From: Myxococcales bacterium
GTDB lineage: Bacteria > Myxococcota > Bradymonadia > UBA7976 > UBA1532
Direction: 5' to 3'
Assembly: GCA_020430675.1 (NCBI GenBank)
Contig: JAGQJJ010000146.1
Location: forward strand, 1 to 8,083
DNA length: 8,083 nt
The translations under genes and the position numbers were made by a program. The notes below the pieces were generated by a model. That model searched no databases. It saw nothing but the letters and a program-made list of their open reading frames with translations, and was not told the DNA's origin. Of this stretch, positions 6,123-8,083 are shown piece by piece; within the stretch, counting starts at the first letter, position 1; the number at the start of each line of letters is the position of its first letter.

Positions 6123-8083
6123 TCAGTCGCGGAAGCGGCAGACCGGATCGCAGGGCGGGTCGATGATGCCCGTCTCCACAAAACGCCCCATCGTCTGCAT
6201 CGCGGCCGGCGTCGACGACACGCCGGAGTGACCGCCGTCGTCGACCTGCGGCGACAGGTTGCCCGCCGGGGTCGGGCGGTCGCCGATGTCCATCGCCAGC
6301 ATGGCCGAGCCGGCATAGGGCGGGTCGACCACTTCGAGGCCCCACGGGTGCAGCGTGCTGACCGAGAGCACGGGCAGATGGCCCAGGCGGGCGGCGCGCG
6401 CCGAGGACAGGTTGGGCACCTGGGCGTCGTTTTCGGCGATCAGATAGAGCACGCGGCGGCCCTCGGCGGGGTCGGTGAGCCGCTCCATCCAAGTGCCGGT
6501 CTCGGCCCGATCCCAGGTGTGCTGGCTGAGCGCCATCAGCAGCGCGGTGTCGACGCGGCGGGGGTAATTGGGCGTCAGCAGGCGCTGGAACTGGGCGTCG
6601 AAGTGGATGCTGCGCTCGATCATGAAGCCGAAGTCGGCCCCGCCCACCGCGAGCACGCTGGTGGTGATGTCGGGGTGGATGGCCATCAGCGCGCCGCCGA
6701 GGATCGAGCCCTGGCTGATGCCATAAAAATTGCGCTGTTCGGGGTCGTAGCTGAGGCGATCGTCGATCTGGAAGGCGGGCTCGTCGGTGCAGCGGCCGAT
6801 CATCGTGCGGGCCAGGGCGATGTGGTTGATATGGCCCTGGCGCAGCATCTCGCCCAGGTACCAGAAGCGCGAGACGTCGATGAGCGCGGTGGCGAGGAAG
6901 CCGAGGTCCGAGCTGCTCATGCCCGCCCAGTCGGTGCCGGCGAAGACGCCGCCGAGCAGGTTGGCGGCTTCGCGGACGCGGCCGTTGGCCAGGGTGCCGT
7001 CGGCGTCGCCGAAGAGGCCGTGGCCAAAGAGCACGAGGCGCGCGGGCGCGTCGGCGGCCGAACGCGGGATGATGGCGGTGAAACCGACCTCGCGGGTCTC
7101 GACAAACTGCGGACGGCCTTCGTCATCGGTGACGATCTGCGCCGGCTGCGTACCGCGATCGAGGTACCACGGGGTGGTGATGGTGCCGCGCACGACGCGC
7201 AGGGTCTGGGCGTCGGGTTCGTCTTCGACCTCGGTGACGGTGCAGCCCAGGCCGCGCGGGCCGAGGCGTTCGACGGCGTCGTCGCGCATGGCGAGCAGCG
7301 TGTCTTGCAGCGATTCGCGCGACTCGGTGTGGAACCACCAGGCCATCTGCAGGCTCTCGCGGGCGAAGCCCACGGTTTGCAGCGCGGTGAAGAGATCCTC
7401 GTAGCCCGCGCGGCGGGCCTCGAAGGCGGGCACGCCCGAGGGGGTGTCGTCGCGCAGGGCCGCGAAGCCGGCGGGGGTGGGCAGCAACGCGCCGTCGGCG
7501 TCGTGCAGGTTGCGGATGGCGACGCCGTAGCGGTGGTTCGGTTGCAGTCGGGTCGCCGGACGGATGTAGAGCACGGTGTCTTCGGGGTCGTCGGCGCGGG
7601 CGTCGTTTTCGATCCAGTGCGGCACGCGCTCGCCGGTCTCCAGGTCGAGCACGACGGTCGGGAAGTCATCGGTCAGCGAGTCATCGACGCGGTCGGGGCC
7701 GTCGAAGCCGGTCAGGTCGGCGGCCGCGGGGAAGAGCATCAAGAGCTGGCTGGCCGGGCTGAAGCCGTCGAAGCGCGCGTAGGGCGTGGCGTCGATGTAC
7801 TGGCCGGCCGCGTTGGGCGGGAAGGCGTGGCCGTCGTAGGCGAGGCGGAAGCCGGTGACGGTGGTCTCGTCTTCGATGAGCCAGCGGTCGGTGGGCCACG
7901 GATAGGTGCAGTGGGTGTCGGTCAGGTTCTCGCACTCGTCGCGATAGGGGATGAGCGGCACCTCAGGGCCCTGATCGGCCTCGGCGTCGGGCGCGGCGTC
8001 CGGTTCGGCGTCGGGCGCGGCGTCGGGGCCCAGGTCGAGCGCGGCGTCCGGCGCCACGTCGGGCGCCGCGCCGTCGGGCGGCG
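6123..8083 (-). CDS. Exported alpha/beta-hydrolase, probable lipoprotein, N-terminus off the right edge
   Basis: An open minus-strand frame ends at TGA (6123-6125) and continues without stop to the right edge; the first GTG (8057) lies inside a repetitive linker and is not a credible start. In order: an Asp/Ala/Pro/Glu-rich linker (7965-8083); a CENLTDTHCTYPWPTDRW segment with two Cys; a beta-rich, Ig-like region (about 7670-7440) with a LxPNHRYGVAIRNLHD-type strand; then an alpha/beta-hydrolase fold. Candidate catalytic parts are oxyanion-loop GHGLFG (7008-7025), nucleophile Ser in GISQGS (codon 6714-6716), acid Asp in AENDAQVPN (6426-6428) and His in DGGHSG (6228-6230). Cys pairs at both ends (CDPVC near the C-terminus) suggest disulfides outside the cytoplasm. 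Acidic linkers like this typically follow the lipobox Cys of surface lipoproteins, so a signal peptide is expected just outside the window. It is probably an esterase or lipase; the substrate is unknown. A relation to surface lysophospholipase lipoproteins is possible but unproven. Confidence 0.85.
   Translation of the reverse strand, partial: PPDGAAPDVAPDAALDLGPDAAPDAEPDAAPDAEADQGPEVPLIPYRDECENLTDTHCTYPWPTDRWLIEDETTVTGFRLAYDGHAFPPNAAGQYIDATPYARFDGFSPASQLLMLFPAAADLTGFDGPDRVDDSLTDDFPTVVLDLETGERVPHWIENDARADDPEDTVLYIRPATRLQPNHRYGVAIRNLHDADGALLPTPAGFAALRDDTPSGVPAFEARRAGYEDLFTALQTVGFARESLQMAWWFHTESRESLQDTLLAMRDDAVERLGPRGLGCTVTEVEDEPDAQTLRVVRGTITTPWYLDRGTQPAQIVTDDEGRPQFVETREVGFTAIIPRSAADAPARLVLFGHGLFGDADGTLANGRVREAANLLGGVFAGTDWAGMSSSDLGFLATALIDVSRFWYLGEMLRQGHINHIALARTMIGRCTDEPAFQIDDRLSYDPEQRNFYGISQGSILGGALMAIHPDITTSVLAVGGADFGFMIERSIHFDAQFQRLLTPNYPRRVDTALLMALSQHTWDRAETGTWMERLTDPAEGRRVLYLIAENDAQVPNLSSARAARLGHLPVLSVSTLHPWGLEVVDPPYAGSAMLAMDIGDRPTPAGNLSPQVDDGGHSGVSSTPAAMQTMGRFVETGIIDPPCDPVCRFRD
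7980..8027 (-). repeat. Tandem 24-bp repeat coding for PDAAPDAE
   Basis: Two adjacent 24-bp units (7980-8003 and 8004-8027) match at 22 of 24 positions and each encodes PDAAPDAE. Looser PDA/PDV copies continue to the right edge. Such a tract can change length by slippage, altering the spacer between the membrane anchor and the hydrolase. Confidence 0.75.

Noticed and set aside
6085..6130. Bidirectional terminator between pckA and the hydrolase
   Set aside because: There is a CCGGCGCCGG palindrome and GC-rich sequence, but no T-run on either strand, and the palindrome lies in pckA coding sequence.
8055..8057. GTG as the start of the hydrolase
   Set aside because: It is a Val codon inside the PDA-rich linker. 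The same composition continues upstream to the edge and there is no ribosome site, so the true start lies beyond the window.

Overview
The window comes from a high-GC bacterium with strong G/C bias at third codon positions. Three things point, by inference only, to a free-living, heterotrophic myxobacterial or bradymonad-like deltaproteobacterium: the base composition, a secreted hydrolase carrying an Asp/Ala/Pro-rich linker of the kind common in lipoproteins of that group, and a long protein built of TPR-like helical repeats. There is no rRNA, tRNA, CRISPR array, insertion sequence or phage gene. It reads as ordinary chromosome.

Layout, left to right. Positions 1-2149 (minus strand) hold the first 716 codons of a large helical-repeat (TPR-like) protein whose end lies beyond the left edge. 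Positions 2150-2314 are a short intergenic gap. Positions 2315-4300 (minus) encode a complete 661-residue AMP-forming acyl-CoA synthetase that resembles the plant peroxisomal acyl-activating enzymes AAE17/AAE18 more than classical acetyl-CoA synthetase. Positions 4301-4442 are a 142-bp divergent regulatory region. Positions 4443-6104 (plus) encode a complete, somewhat divergent ATP-dependent phosphoenolpyruvate carboxykinase (pckA). After an 18-bp convergent gap, 6123-8083 (minus) holds most of an exported alpha/beta-hydrolase whose N-terminus lies beyond the right edge.

How the genes may work together: the acyl-CoA synthetase and pckA are transcribed away from each other from one short region that carries a direct repeat next to a good extended -10 element. 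Acyl-CoA synthetase activates carboxylic acids and PEP carboxykinase commits oxaloacetate to gluconeogenesis, so co-regulation during growth on acids or lipids is a reasonable inference but is not shown. The hydrolase could release such acids outside the cytoplasm; that link is speculative.

I see no clear novel multi-gene system. The points most worth checking are the plant-peroxisome-like acyl-activating enzyme, unusual active-site residues in the carboxykinase, the shared promoter with its repeat, and a patch of atypical codon use inside the synthetase gene.
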